Source: Rhodothermales bacterium
Lineage (GTDB): Bacteria; Bacteroidota; Rhodothermia; Rhodothermales; VXPQ01
Assembly (NCBI GenBank): GCA_951812335.1
Contig: OX638293.1
Coordinates: forward strand, 452,501-516,500
Direction of reading: 5' to 3'
Length of the DNA: 64,000 bases
Part shown: one piece after another, positions 52,457-62,341 of the stretch
Layout: the number at the start of each line of letters is the position of its first letter
Position numbering within the stretch: the first letter of the stretch is position 1
Notes under the pieces: generated by a model
The model's database searches: none
The model's input: the letters and a program-made list of their open reading frames with translations, nothing else
What the model was told of the DNA's origin: nothing
Position numbers and translations under genes: made by a program

Positions 52457-53722
52457 TTATAGTTCGTCGAACCAACCCTTCATTCTCGTCGCAATTTTGT
52501 TGACGAGAGAATCACGAGGGACACGGTCTTCTCCAAGGCGCGCCAGCCCCCCGCTGAATATCGCACCATCTCCGGCCCCGAATTGCAGCCCGTAAAACAC
52601 GAGCCCGACAGCCGTGGAATACTTGGGGTCGCTTACTTCCTGCACCATCCCGCCAGCCAGGCCGGTCGGCCTGCCTACGCGCGCTTCTATGCCGAGTATG
52701 TCGGAGGCAAGATCGTCCACGCCGGGAATGAGCGAGCCGCCACCGGTGAGCACCACACCGGCCGCCAGACTTCCCGTGTAGCCGCTGCGCTTGATCTCGA
52801 TGGCTGCGATCTCCAGGACCTCCTCCATACGAGGCTGGATAATTTGTGCAAGCGGACTGCGTCCGATACTCTTTTCCGGGCGCCCCCCCAATCCGGGTAT
52901 CGTGATTTCCTCCTCTTCGGAAGCCATGTCGATGAGTGCGATGCCAAAGCGGCATTTGAGTTGCTCAGCCTGGTCGCGCATCACGCCAAGACCTCGCCGG
53001 ATGTCGTCGGTTACGTTGTTTCCGGCGATGCCGATGACGGCGGTATGACGGATTGTATTATCCTCGAACACGGCAATATCCGTCGTGCCCCCACCTATGT
53101 CGATGAGCGCTACGCCGACTTCCTTTTCGTCCCGATGGAGCACCGAGCAGGACGAAGCCAAGGGCTCCAGAACGATATCCTCGACCTGATAGCCCGCTTT
53201 CTCAATGCAGCGATAGACATTTTTGGCTGCGGATACCAGTCCGGTGATGATATGTACGGTCCCCTCCAGACGCACTCCGCTCATCCCCACAGGATCGGCT
53301 ACGCCATCCTGACCGTCCACCACGAATTCCTGCGGGATGACATGCAGAATTTCCCGATCGGCGGGCATGGCCACATGGGTGGTGTCCTTGATGAGACGCT
53401 GCACATCGTGCAACACGATTTCCCGATCCCGAGGGGATATCGTGATGACGCCGTTCGTCCGAAAACTCTGGACATGATCCCCGGCGATCCCGACGATCAC
53501 GCTGCGAATATCCACGGCGGCGGTCCGCGCCGCCTCTTCGACGGCAATCCGAACGGCGGCCACCGTCTTGTCGATGTTCACAACGACGCCGCGATTCAAA
53601 CCGTCCGATTCTGCAACCCCGACCCCCAGAATGTTGATGCAGCCGAGATTGTCGACAGCCGCAACCACTGCACACACCTTGGTGGTGCCGATGTCTACAC
53701 CGACTACAATACGTTCATTCAT
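52457..53722 (-). CDS. ftsA: cell division protein FtsA
   Basis: The 421-residue actin-like membrane tether of FtsZ has VVGVDIGTTKVCAVVA at the start, the phosphate-2 segment VALIDIGGGTTDIAVF and adenosine motif VLTGGGSLIPGVDDLA. The C-terminus ends in a short amphipathic helix (VNKIATRMKGWFDEL) that anchors it to the membrane. Start MNERIVVG (53722) is preceded by GGAAACGAG; METS at 53734 is an alternative. Confidence 0.96.
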   Translation of the reverse strand: MNERIVVGVDIGTTKVCAVVAAVDNLGCINILGVGVAESDGLNRGVVVNIDKTVAAVRIAVEEAARTAAVDIRSVIVGIAGDHVQSFRTNGVITISPRDREIVLHDVQRLIKDTTHVAMPADREILHVIPQEFVVDGQDGVADPVGMSGVRLEGTVHIITGLVSAAKNVYRCIEKAGYQVEDIVLEPLASSCSVLHRDEKEVGVALIDIGGGTTDIAVFEDNTIRHTAVIGIAGNNVTDDIRRGLGVMRDQAEQLKCRFGIALIDMASEEEEITIPGLGGRPEKSIGRSPLAQIIQPRMEEVLEIAAIEIKRSGYTGSLAAGVVLTGGGSLIPGVDDLASDILGIEARVGRPTGLAGGMVQEVSDPKYSTAVGLVFYGLQFGAGDGAIFSGGLARLGEDRVPRDSLVNKIATRMKGWFDEL

Positions 53723-53755
53723 GCTCGTTTCCATAAGCAAATACCCGGCGAAGGG

Positions 53756-54502
53756 TCAGCTTTCTTTCGTGACAATTTGACCGTCAAAACGGAGATCGAT
53801 GGTGGTAAAGATTTTGTCCGGACTCGGCAATACGGCTTGCATCCAGAAGGCATGTAGTCGCCTGAATTTCTCGGTATAGTCGCGGCTTCCAAGCCGCACT
53901 GCAATCGCTTCCTTACTACCGGGAATCGCCGCATACATCGTGATGCCGCCGGCGCGATCCACTTCGAAGGAGGACACAAGTACATCCTGCAGCGGATCGG
54001 ATTCCGGCAGCGTAGCAAGCAGTTCGCGCAGAGAGGCTTCACGCAACGGTTGCGTCCGATTTTCGGGCAACACGGCGCCCCACACCAACGGTACGTCCCA
54101 GGCAGCGTCTCCCGACAATGGCATGGCATGACCTTCGGCGTCCAGCCAGGCTGCCGGTTGCCCGTCGGAAGTAAGCGCCAGCGCAACGGGGAGCCGTTCC
54201 TTTACAGCAATCCGCACCACGCCGGAAGGAAGCCTTCGGACCACACCGGTTTGCACCCAGGGATGCCGGACAACACGGTCGGCGACTACCAGCGGATCTA
54301 CATCCAGCACTCGCACGCTCGTGTCGACGGCGGTCAGAGCAAGGAGCGACTCCTCATCCGCGTACCGGGCGCCCTCGACCATAACCTCGCGAACGACTAT
54401 CCGGTCGACCCAGGCCCACCCGGCAAACGACAGCGCCCCTGCGATCGCTACGACCGCCACCAACCCCGCCATGCGCACCGGAATTCGTTTTACTTTACCC
54501 AT
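53756..54502 (-). CDS. ftsQ: cell division protein FtsQ/DivIB
   Basis: The 248-residue protein has a short cytoplasmic start, one membrane helix (residues 12-32, GLVAVVAIAGALSFAGWAW), then a POTRA domain (VREVMVEGARYADEESLL, RHPWVQTGVVRRLPSG) and the FtsQ beta domain. It links early and late divisome proteins in the periplasm. It lies between murC (18 bp) and ftsA, as in other dcw clusters. Confidence 0.92.
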   Translation of the reverse strand: MGKVKRIPVRMAGLVAVVAIAGALSFAGWAWVDRIVVREVMVEGARYADEESLLALTAVDTSVRVLDVDPLVVADRVVRHPWVQTGVVRRLPSGVVRIAVKERLPVALALTSDGQPAAWLDAEGHAMPLSGDAAWDVPLVWGAVLPENRTQPLREASLRELLATLPESDPLQDVLVSSFEVDRAGGITMYAAIPGSKEAIAVRLGSRDYTEKFRRLHAFWMQAVLPSPDKIFTTIDLRFDGQIVTKES

Positions 54503-54520
54503 CTTTCCGCTCTTGCAATA

Positions 54521-55924
54521 TTACTGTTGTTCGAGTTTCGCAAGCAATGTGCCTCCGCAACGCCAGATATCCCCAGCGCCCATGGTCACGACGATATCCC
54601 CCTCCCGGACCTTGCCCGCGAGAAAGCCTGACACTTCTTTCCTGTCAGCGACATAATGCACATTCCGGTGCCCGTACTGTCTGGCCAGATTGGCCAGTAT
54701 TTCTCCATTAACGCCGTCAATGGGCGTCTCCCGGGCAGCGTACACATCGGTAAGCACCAGTATGTCCGCATTGAAGAAGGCCTTTGCGAAATCGTCCATG
54801 AAATCGCGCGTACGCGTGTAGAGATGCGGCTGAAAGACCGCGATAATACGCTTGTCGGGCCACATCTCGTGCGCTGCTTCAAGCGTCGCCGTAATCTCGG
54901 TCGGGTGATGCGCATAATCGTCCACGACCATGACGCCCGCGGCTTCGCCTCTTTTCTGAAAGCGCCGCTGCACTCCCGTGAACCGGCCGATACCAGCCCG
55001 AATTTCCTCAAAGTCGATCTCCAGTTCGATCCCGACCGTCACAGCAGCCAACGCATTGAGCACGTTGTACCGTCCGGGTGCATGCAGCGCAATCTCACCG
55101 AGGCTCCGGTTGCGACACAGCACATTAAACCGGGTCGTCGCGCCATCCTGCCAGACCTTGTCGGTGCGTATCTCCGCCTGTCGCGACGTACCGTACGTAA
55201 CGATCCGGCGATCTATCCGACCGACGATTTCCTGTACGATCGGATCGTCAAGGCAAAGCACAGCCGCTCCGAAAAAAGGCACGCTGTTCGCGAATTGCGT
55301 GAATGCATGCTTGATGTCCTCTAGATCCCTGTATGTATCGAGGTGTTCCGCCTCGATGTTCGTAATGACGGCCAGAGAAGGAGTGAGCCTCAGGAACGTA
55401 CGATCGTATTCGTCGGCCTCGATCACGATGACATTGCCTTCGCCGACCACCGCGTTCGAACCGAAAACCGCTACTTTGCCCCCCACGATAATGGTGGGAT
55501 CAAATCCTCCCTCTGCAACGACCAGGCCAACCATCGAGGTCGTCGTGGTCTTGCCGTGCGTACCGGAAATACCGACGCCAAACTGCATGCGCATCAACTC
55601 CCCGAGCATCACCGAACGGGGAATAGCGGGGATACGCAGCCGTTCTGCCTCCACAGTTTCCGGGTTATCTTTCAGCGCTACGGCGGAGGAATACACGACG
55701 ACATCGGTATCCTGCACGTTTTCGGCGGCATGCCCCTCATGTATGACAGCGCCAAGCGAGGTCAGCCGGTCCGTCACTTCCGATAGTTGCAAGTCCGAGC
55801 CGGTCACTCGATACCCCCGATTGAGCAACACCTCTGCGATGGAACTCATGCCGATACCGCCGATGCCCACCATGTGGACCTGCCGGATACGACCCAGAGC
55901 CGATTGCCGTTTACTTTTCATCAT
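54521..55924 (-). CDS. murC: UDP-N-acetylmuramate--L-alanine ligase
   Basis: The 467-residue ATP ligase adds L-Ala to UDP-MurNAc. It shows VHMVGIGGIGMSSIAEVL at the start, the ATP loop GISGTHGKTTTTSMVG, EADEYDRTFLRL and the late DDYAHHPTEITATLEA. The start follows directly on murG's stop. Cytoplasmic, first of the Mur ligases. Confidence 0.97.
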   Translation of the reverse strand: MMKSKRQSALGRIRQVHMVGIGGIGMSSIAEVLLNRGYRVTGSDLQLSEVTDRLTSLGAVIHEGHAAENVQDTDVVVYSSAVALKDNPETVEAERLRIPAIPRSVMLGELMRMQFGVGISGTHGKTTTTSMVGLVVAEGGFDPTIIVGGKVAVFGSNAVVGEGNVIVIEADEYDRTFLRLTPSLAVITNIEAEHLDTYRDLEDIKHAFTQFANSVPFFGAAVLCLDDPIVQEIVGRIDRRIVTYGTSRQAEIRTDKVWQDGATTRFNVLCRNRSLGEIALHAPGRYNVLNALAAVTVGIELEIDFEEIRAGIGRFTGVQRRFQKRGEAAGVMVVDDYAHHPTEITATLEAAHEMWPDKRIIAVFQPHLYTRTRDFMDDFAKAFFNADILVLTDVYAARETPIDGVNGEILANLARQYGHRNVHYVADRKEVSGFLAGKVREGDIVVTMGAGDIWRCGGTLLAKLEQQ

Positions 55925-57085
55925 TCAAACACGTATCGCTTGCCGACCTGTCATCGTCGATTCGTTTTCGTCCGTTTTCTCCTCTGCGGCGAAACCCGCC
56001 AGACGCAACACGTCGCTGGCAATCCGATCGGCAGCACCGGGCCGGGCCAGAGCAAGCGCCGCTTTCGACATATCCCGAAGGAGCTCGGGGCGCATTCGCA
56101 ACCGGTCTATCGCCCCAGGCAAAGTATGGACCATCATAGACTCGGAAATCATCTCCGCCGCCCCCGCACCTACCATGCTCCGGGCATTGCGGGTCTGATG
56201 ATCTTCCGCCACATTCGGAGAAGGAATGAGGATAGAAGGCGTGCCCGTGATCGCCAGTTCGCTGCACGTGAGCGCGCCACTGCGACATACCACGAGGTCT
56301 GCAGCTGCATACGCCCGATCCATCCGGTCGACATATTCGAGCAGCCGCAAACGCGGATGGCTCGGTACGCGAGAACACATTTCTTCGAAATACCGCCGAC
56401 CGCTCTGCCAAATAACATGCACGGACTTGTCGCACAGCAACGTTTCGACATTGCGCACCATTACCTCATTGATAGCTCGGCTCCCCAGCGAACCCCCGAA
56501 AATGGCGATCACGAATGCCTCGGCAGGCAGTTCGTAGCCCCGCCGCGATTCTTCCGGATCAACTGCAACGAGTTCCTGGCGCACAGGATTACCGCTGCAC
56601 AAGCAGCGATCGGACGGGAAATGTTCCCGTGCTTCTTCAAACGCCACATGGACGGTCGCCGCCCGCTTTCCGAGTAACCGATTGGTCAATCCGGGATACG
56701 CGTTCTGTTCCTGCACTACGATCGGTTTGCCGACCATACGGGCCGCCAGTAGAACGGGACCGCTTACGTACCCGCCGGTGCCGACAGCTACATCCGGATC
56801 GAACCGTCGCACGAGCGTATGGCTTTCGACCATCGAACGCGCCAGCTTGAACGGGAGCGCAAGGTTACGGTATGGTCGGGTACGGTGCAAGCCGGCCGCG
56901 GTAATGGGATACATCTCGTATCCGGCTTTGGGTACGGCCTCCCATTCCATGCGATTGCGCGTTCCGGCAAATCGGATATGCGCGTCCGGATTCTGCCGGC
57001 GAAGCGCATCTGCCACGGCAATAGCGGGATATACATGCCCCCCCGTGCCGCCCGCCGCAAACAATACGTTGGGTGCAGTTCTCAT
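55925..57085 (-). CDS. murG: UDP-GlcNAc:lipid I GlcNAc transferase MurG
   Basis: The 386-residue membrane-associated GT28 enzyme turns lipid I into lipid II. It has the N-terminal glycine loop FAAGGTGGHVYPAIAVA, VGTGGYVSGPVLLAA, EQNAYPGLTNRL, the second FGGSLGSRAIN loop and VVCRSGALTCSELAITG, then LIPSPNVAEDHQTRNA. ATG 57085 overlaps the ftsW stop in the ATGA form; 57097, four codons earlier, is also possible. Longer in-frame extensions are antisense-frame noise from ftsW. Confidence 0.95.
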   Translation of the reverse strand: MRTAPNVLFAAGGTGGHVYPAIAVADALRRQNPDAHIRFAGTRNRMEWEAVPKAGYEMYPITAAGLHRTRPYRNLALPFKLARSMVESHTLVRRFDPDVAVGTGGYVSGPVLLAARMVGKPIVVQEQNAYPGLTNRLLGKRAATVHVAFEEAREHFPSDRCLCSGNPVRQELVAVDPEESRRGYELPAEAFVIAIFGGSLGSRAINEVMVRNVETLLCDKSVHVIWQSGRRYFEEMCSRVPSHPRLRLLEYVDRMDRAYAAADLVVCRSGALTCSELAITGTPSILIPSPNVAEDHQTRNARSMVGAGAAEMISESMMVHTLPGAIDRLRMRPELLRDMSKAALALARPGAADRIASDVLRLAGFAAEEKTDENESTMTGRQAIRV

Positions 57086-58242
57086 CGCTCGACGCATTGC
57101 CTCGATATGTTGAGTAAAATGCCGAACATCATACCGGTCGCTACCATGGACGTCCCGCCGTACGAAACAAACGGCAGGGGAAGCCCTGTGACCGGGAGCA
57201 AACCGCAGGCCACAGCGGCATGCACGAAAGCGTACAACGTCACGTTCGTCGTCAATCCGACGCCTATGAACAACCCCAACGGATCCGGTGCACGGCGGGC
57301 AATGCGCAAAAATCCTCGAAACAACAGGATCAAAAAAGCGGCAAGTAACGCCATGGCGCCCAAAAATCCGTATTCCTCCGCTACAATGGCGAAAATGAAA
57401 TCGTTGTACGGGGCAGGCAGAAAATCCCGCTGCGTACTCTTGCCTGGCCCCACGCCGGTCAACCCACCCATTGCGAAAGCAATTCGGGCCTGCCGGGCTT
57501 GATACCCTTCCGCCTGATCGCTGAAAACTTCTTCGGTCCCGATATTCGGAAATATGTTCAGACCGAGATACGATTCGAGGCGCGCCGCCCGGTTCGGCGA
57601 TCCGAGCACAAGCAGAAAGGCAAGCGCCACACCCACCGCGGAAAGACCGGTGAGATGCAAGGTGCTGACGCGCGCCACGAAACACATCAGCATGGTCGTA
57701 GTCAGCAGCATCAATGCCGAAGAAAGATCTTCTATCCCGATCAGTATGCAGGTAGCAAGCACCCAAACCATCACCGTCATGAAGGCCCGCGAAAAACTCT
57801 TGATGTAGGTCTGCTTCTTCGACAGAAGAACGCCCGTGTACAGAATGAGCGCCGCACGAGCCAGGTCCGAGGGTTGAAACCCGAACGATCCGATGCGTAG
57901 CCACCGTGTGGCGCCGCCCGAGGTGACGCCCGCAATTTGCACGACTACGAGCAACCCCAGCGATATCAGAAGGGCGATCCGGCTAAAGCGCGCCAGTTTT
58001 CGGTAATCGATCACGCTGCAAACAAGCATGGCGCCAAACGCCACGCCGACGCGCACAAGGTGACGCACCAGAAAACGTTCCGTATCTCCCCCGGCTTTCG
58101 TCTCAGCTAGAAACGAAATCGCGCTATACACGGCCACCACGCCAAACACCGCAAGCAAGAGTACGGCCCACACGATATATCTATCGAGCGGTCGTCTCGG
58201 GCCGGATTCGGAACCCGGCAATACGGTAGCGGAAAAAGCCAT
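57082..58242 (-). CDS. ftsW: SEDS peptidoglycan glycosyltransferase FtsW
   Basis: The 386-residue protein has ten membrane segments and SEDS marks: ARAALILYTGVLLSKKQTYIK, YQARQARIAFAMGGLTGVGPG, FIFAIVAEEYGFLG and a final GLPLPFVSYGGTSMVATGM. With the transpeptidase FtsI it polymerises septal glycan. It starts 1 bp after murD's stop on the minus strand and overlaps the murG start. Confidence 0.96.
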   Translation of the reverse strand: MAFSATVLPGSESGPRRPLDRYIVWAVLLLAVFGVVAVYSAISFLAETKAGGDTERFLVRHLVRVGVAFGAMLVCSVIDYRKLARFSRIALLISLGLLVVVQIAGVTSGGATRWLRIGSFGFQPSDLARAALILYTGVLLSKKQTYIKSFSRAFMTVMVWVLATCILIGIEDLSSALMLLTTTMLMCFVARVSTLHLTGLSAVGVALAFLLVLGSPNRAARLESYLGLNIFPNIGTEEVFSDQAEGYQARQARIAFAMGGLTGVGPGKSTQRDFLPAPYNDFIFAIVAEEYGFLGAMALLAAFLILLFRGFLRIARRAPDPLGLFIGVGLTTNVTLYAFVHAAVACGLLPVTGLPLPFVSYGGTSMVATGMMFGILLNISRQCVER

Positions 58243-58243
58243 G

Positions 58244-59611
58244 CTACAGGTCGTTTACAAGATTTCTGAAGGTATCGCCACGCTCTTCGTAACTGCGGAA
58301 CATGTCGAACGAGGCGCAAGCCGGACTTAACAGCACCACATCCCCGGCTTCGGCGGCTATACTGGCCCGGTATACCGCATCTTCGAACGAACGGGCAACG
58401 ATGGCGCAGCCGGCTTCCGATCCAAGTTCCTCGGACACTTTGCCGGCGCTCTCTCCCACGGCAATCACGGCCCGGACCTTCTTCTTCACCAGCAGCTTGA
58501 TTGGTCCGTAATCGTTCCCCTTGTCGCGTCCGCCCGCAATCAGCACCACCGGGTCGTCCACGCTTTCCAATGCGTACCGGACGGCATGCACATTCGTCGC
58601 CTTCGAGTCGTTGACATACCGGATGCCGCCGGTCTCCCGTACAAGTTCCATCCGATGCGGTACACCCATGAATGTCCTCAGCCCTTCGCGTACGACAGCG
58701 GGGGGTAACCCCGCCACGCGAGCCACGACGGCCGCCGCCAATGCATTGTGCGGATTGTGCGGCCCCGATAGAACCAGCTCTTCCGATCGCATAAGGGTCT
58801 CCTCGTCGGTTATTCTCAGAACGATTTCTTCGTCCCGCACGAATGCCCCCGCTCCCACTTCGCCCATCCGGCTGTACCCCAGCAGGGCAGGCCCGTTTGT
58901 CCGGGAAGACCGTAATGAGGAAGTCCGTTCCCGTACCTCCCGATCGTCCCGGTTGTATACAAACCAGTCATCGTTGCCCTGATTTTCACCAAGGCGAAAT
59001 TTGCTCCGTGCGTAGGCATCGAAATCATGGTCATACCGGTCCATGTGATCCGGCGCAACATTCAGCATCACGGCAATCCAGGGCCGAAACGTCGCGATGT
59101 GGTCGAGTTGAAAGCTGGACACTTCCAACACGACCAGGTCGCGTGGCCGGGCCGACGCCGCAAAATTCGAGAACGGATATCCGGTGTTGCCCCCGACAAA
59201 CGTCTTCCTCCCGGCCTGTCGGAACATGTGCCCAAGCAAACGGACCGTCGTGGTCTTTCCGTTGGTGCCCGTGACCGCAATCACAGGAGCCCGACAAAAC
59301 CACGAAGCAACCTCTATTTCCGAGTAGACGGAGAGACCGGCGCCGGTCGCCCGTTGCAAAAGCGGGGCCGAGGACGGCACGCCCGGACTTGTCACAAGAA
59401 AATGCGCGTCCGAAGCCCGGTCGGAATGTCCCCCGGATTCGAACGCAATCTCGTCTTCGTTCAAAACGGTCAGGAAAGCCGGTTCGATCAAGCCGGCATC
59501 CGTCACAAACACCTCTGCTCCGTGCGCATGCAACAGCCGCGCAACGGCCACTCCGGAGCGCGCCGCGCCGACTACCGTTACGTTCTTTCCGCGCAACTTG
59601 CTCGGCGTCAT
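58244..59611 (-). CDS. murD: UDP-N-acetylmuramoylalanine--D-glutamate ligase
   Basis: The 455-residue ligase adds D-Glu. Motifs are VVGAARSGVAVARLLH at the N-terminus, ATP loop AVTGTNGKTTTVRLLG, NVAPDHMDRYDHDFDAY and NDSKATNVHAVRYAL, with VVLIAGGRDKGNDY near the end. Cytoplasmic. It follows mraY by 34 bp and precedes ftsW. Confidence 0.96.
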   Translation of the reverse strand: MTPSKLRGKNVTVVGAARSGVAVARLLHAHGAEVFVTDAGLIEPAFLTVLNEDEIAFESGGHSDRASDAHFLVTSPGVPSSAPLLQRATGAGLSVYSEIEVASWFCRAPVIAVTGTNGKTTTVRLLGHMFRQAGRKTFVGGNTGYPFSNFAASARPRDLVVLEVSSFQLDHIATFRPWIAVMLNVAPDHMDRYDHDFDAYARSKFRLGENQGNDDWFVYNRDDREVRERTSSLRSSRTNGPALLGYSRMGEVGAGAFVRDEEIVLRITDEETLMRSEELVLSGPHNPHNALAAAVVARVAGLPPAVVREGLRTFMGVPHRMELVRETGGIRYVNDSKATNVHAVRYALESVDDPVVLIAGGRDKGNDYGPIKLLVKKKVRAVIAVGESAGKVSEELGSEAGCAIVARSFEDAVYRASIAAEAGDVVLLSPACASFDMFRSYEERGDTFRNLVNDL

Positions 59612-59645
59612 ATACCGTTTGCGAAAAAATATGGAAGTACATGTA

Positions 59646-60803
59646 TCATCTGATGCGGAGAATCAGTAGTGTCGCCACCACCGTAATCGCGGTAATTATC
59701 CAGAAGCGGGTCACAATCTTTGCTTCGGGCGTACCGCTTGCTTCAAAATGGTGATGCAGCGGCGCCATGCGGAAAACCCGTTTGCCTTCACCGGTTCGCC
59801 GGCGAGTCCACTTGAACCAGGTCGTTTGTATGATCACGGACAGGGTCTCCATGAAATACACGGCCCCGAGAAGCGGCAACAGCAGCTCCATACGGATCAT
59901 CAGCGTGAGTGACGCCACCCCGGCGCCCAGCGCCAACGATCCCGTATCGCCCATGAAAACCGTTGCCGGATACCCGTTGAACCACAGAAAGCCGAAACAG
60001 GCGGCTGTCATCGCTGCGGCGAACACCGTGAGTTCCCCTGCTCCGGGCAGGTAAAACACATCGAGAAATTCGGCGAATTGCACATTGCCCGATATATAGC
60101 ACAGCACCACGAGCCCCATCCCTACGAACGCGGTGACCCCCGTGGCCAGCCCGTCGAGCCCATCCGTCAGATTGACCCCATTCGATACCGCCGTCATGAT
60201 GAAGACAGCGACCGGAATGTACACGAACGCTCCCAGGTCGGCGCCCCCAAAAAACCGACCGAAGATGTCATAGTCGATCATCTTGTTTTTCAGAAAGGGA
60301 ACGTACGTGAGCGCGTTGTATGCCTCGAACTCGGGATGAAAAAAAAGCGCCGCCCCAACCAGCAATCCGATGGAAATTTGCCCCGCCAGTTTGACTTTCG
60401 GTGCAAGGCCCCGCTTGTCCTTCCTGAACGTCTTTATATAGTCGTCCATGAATCCGAACACCCCCATCCAGGCCATCGCCAGCATGGCAAGCCATACATA
60501 CGGCTCGGCGATGGCGCCCCACAGGAAGGTCGATACGAGAATCGACAACAAGATGACGATCCCTCCCATTGTTGGCGTGCCGGCCTTGTGCGCATGACTG
60601 ACCACGCCGGCTTCCGCGCCTTCCCGAACGGATTCGCCCAGTTGCTTTGCACTCAGCATATTAATGATGCGGCGCCCTATGAACAGAGAGATGAATAGCG
60701 CCGTAATCGCGCCCAGCGTAGCCCGGACCGTGATAAATTGTATCACCTGGAATCCAGGAGGCTGGTACAGTTGCTCCAGATAGTCGATCAGGTAATAAAG
60801 CAT
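59646..60803 (-). CDS. mraY: phospho-N-acetylmuramoyl-pentapeptide transferase MraY
   Basis: The 385-residue membrane enzyme makes lipid I from undecaprenyl phosphate. It has ten membrane segments, TPTMGGIVILLSILVST, FGFMDDYIKTFRKD with the Asp pair, NGVNLTDGLDGLA, GFLWFNGYPATVFMGDTGSLALG and the HHHFE motif in MAPLHHHFEAS. The start at 60803 (MLYYLIDYLEQ) is used; the longer in-frame stretch to 61211 is antisense to murE. MurF would normally precede it, but murE ends only 32 bp upstream. Confidence 0.96.
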   Translation of the reverse strand: MLYYLIDYLEQLYQPPGFQVIQFITVRATLGAITALFISLFIGRRIINMLSAKQLGESVREGAEAGVVSHAHKAGTPTMGGIVILLSILVSTFLWGAIAEPYVWLAMLAMAWMGVFGFMDDYIKTFRKDKRGLAPKVKLAGQISIGLLVGAALFFHPEFEAYNALTYVPFLKNKMIDYDIFGRFFGGADLGAFVYIPVAVFIMTAVSNGVNLTDGLDGLATGVTAFVGMGLVVLCYISGNVQFAEFLDVFYLPGAGELTVFAAAMTAACFGFLWFNGYPATVFMGDTGSLALGAGVASLTLMIRMELLLPLLGAVYFMETLSVIIQTTWFKWTRRRTGEGKRVFRMAPLHHHFEASGTPEAKIVTRFWIITAITVVATLLILRIR

Positions 60804-60835
60804 AAGGTGTTGTCGAAAAAAACTTGGATATCCGT

Positions 60836-62341
60836 TTATAGGGGGTGCTGCGGCAAGCGGTCCGGAGACCCCGGGGCAAACGCCGCCCGCACAGCCTCCC
60901 TGTCGTCGAAACGCTTTTGGTCCGTTCCGACAATCTGACGGGTTTCGTGCCCCTTCCCTGCCACAAGCACGATGTCCCCGGGTCGGGCAAGGTGGCCCGC
61001 TTCGGCAATGGCCTCCCCGCGATCCGTAACGAAAAGCGCTCGGTCGGGATCGGCGAGGCCGGTCCGGATATCTTGCAGAATCCGGGCAGGATCTTCGGTG
61101 CGCGGGTTGTCGCTCGTAACGATCAGGCGATCCGCGAATTGCTCGGCCACGGCGCCCATCATCGGACGCTTTGCGCGATCGCGATCTCCTCCGCAACCGA
61201 AAACGCACCATACCTGTGCATCGCGGGATTTGGCGGCAGTGATCGTCTCAAGCACCGCCCGGAGCGCCGCGGGCGTATGGGCATAATCGACGACGACATG
61301 CGTGCCGTCTTCGAATCGGATCTGCTCGAAGCGCCCCGGCGCCGGCCGGGCCTGTTCGAGCGCATCCAGCGCATCGGCGGCATCGCATCCCAGCGCCAAC
61401 AGGGCGCCCCAGGCCGCCAGCAGGTTGTAGGCATTGAACCTCCCGGCAATCCGAAAGCGGCGCGTGCGCCCCCCGACACGAAGAGCCAGTCCATCCATGG
61501 CGTCCTCGACGACATCGGCACGGATATCGGCTGCCGCATTCAGGCCGTACGAGGTGCATGTCGCACGCGTATCGGCCACCATGCTGGCGCCGGCCGGGTC
61601 ATCGGCGTTGAACAGGGCGACAGCGCCCGCATCCAGCCGATCGAAAAGCGTTTTCTTGGCCGCAAGGTACGCCTCGAAGGTCCTATGGTAGTCTAGGTGA
61701 TCGTGCGCAAGATTCGTAAACACGGCCACATCGAACGCAATCCCCCGGACCCGCTCCTGATCCAGTGCATGGGAGGATACCTCCATGGCGCATGCGTCGC
61801 ATCCCTTGTCCGCCATGCAACGCAGCAGGCGCTGTACGTCCGGCGCATCCGGGGTCGTAAGCCGGGCGGCAAATACCTCGCCCGCTATGCGAATTCCGAC
61901 CGTCCCTATAAAGCCGGCCTGTATGCCAAGCAACCCGAGCGCCTGCTGCACGAGAAAAGAAACCGTTGTCTTGCCGTTCGTGCCGGTTACGCCGACGACG
62001 AGCAATGCATGCGACGGATCGCCGTACCAGGCAGCGGCAAGCGCAGCCAGTGCGGATCGGGAATCACGGACGCGTGCGAAAGCGGTGCCGGGATACCGAT
62101 GTGCCCGGTTCGCCGGCGCCGCCTCGCACACGATCGCGATGGCTCCGTTTTTAACAGCCTTGTCAATGAACAGGTGGCCGTCGACCTCAACCCCTCGAAT
62201 GGCTACAAAAAGACCGTTCGGCCCGACCTTGCGGCTGTCTCCGGCCACATGGTCGATATCGATATTGTCAATGCTTTCCCATGTCTCCATGAGCAGGCCC
62301 GCGGCCTGCAATGTTTTTATTACGTCTCCGAGCGTTTTCAT
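60836..62341 (-). CDS. murE: UDP-N-acetylmuramoyl-L-alanyl-D-glutamate--diaminopimelate ligase
   Basis: The 501-residue ligase adds the third peptide residue. It has GVTGTNGKTTVSFLVQQAL, the carbamoylated-lysine region and HDHLDYHRTFEAYLAAK, and the DNPR signature in SDNPRTEDP that marks meso-diaminopimelate-adding MurE rather than lysine-adding. So the wall should be of the mDAP type. Its start overlaps the ftsI stop by 4 bp. Confidence 0.95.
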   Translation of the reverse strand: MKTLGDVIKTLQAAGLLMETWESIDNIDIDHVAGDSRKVGPNGLFVAIRGVEVDGHLFIDKAVKNGAIAIVCEAAPANRAHRYPGTAFARVRDSRSALAALAAAWYGDPSHALLVVGVTGTNGKTTVSFLVQQALGLLGIQAGFIGTVGIRIAGEVFAARLTTPDAPDVQRLLRCMADKGCDACAMEVSSHALDQERVRGIAFDVAVFTNLAHDHLDYHRTFEAYLAAKKTLFDRLDAGAVALFNADDPAGASMVADTRATCTSYGLNAAADIRADVVEDAMDGLALRVGGRTRRFRIAGRFNAYNLLAAWGALLALGCDAADALDALEQARPAPGRFEQIRFEDGTHVVVDYAHTPAALRAVLETITAAKSRDAQVWCVFGCGGDRDRAKRPMMGAVAEQFADRLIVTSDNPRTEDPARILQDIRTGLADPDRALFVTDRGEAIAEAGHLARPGDIVLVAGKGHETRQIVGTDQKRFDDREAVRAAFAPGSPDRLPQHPL

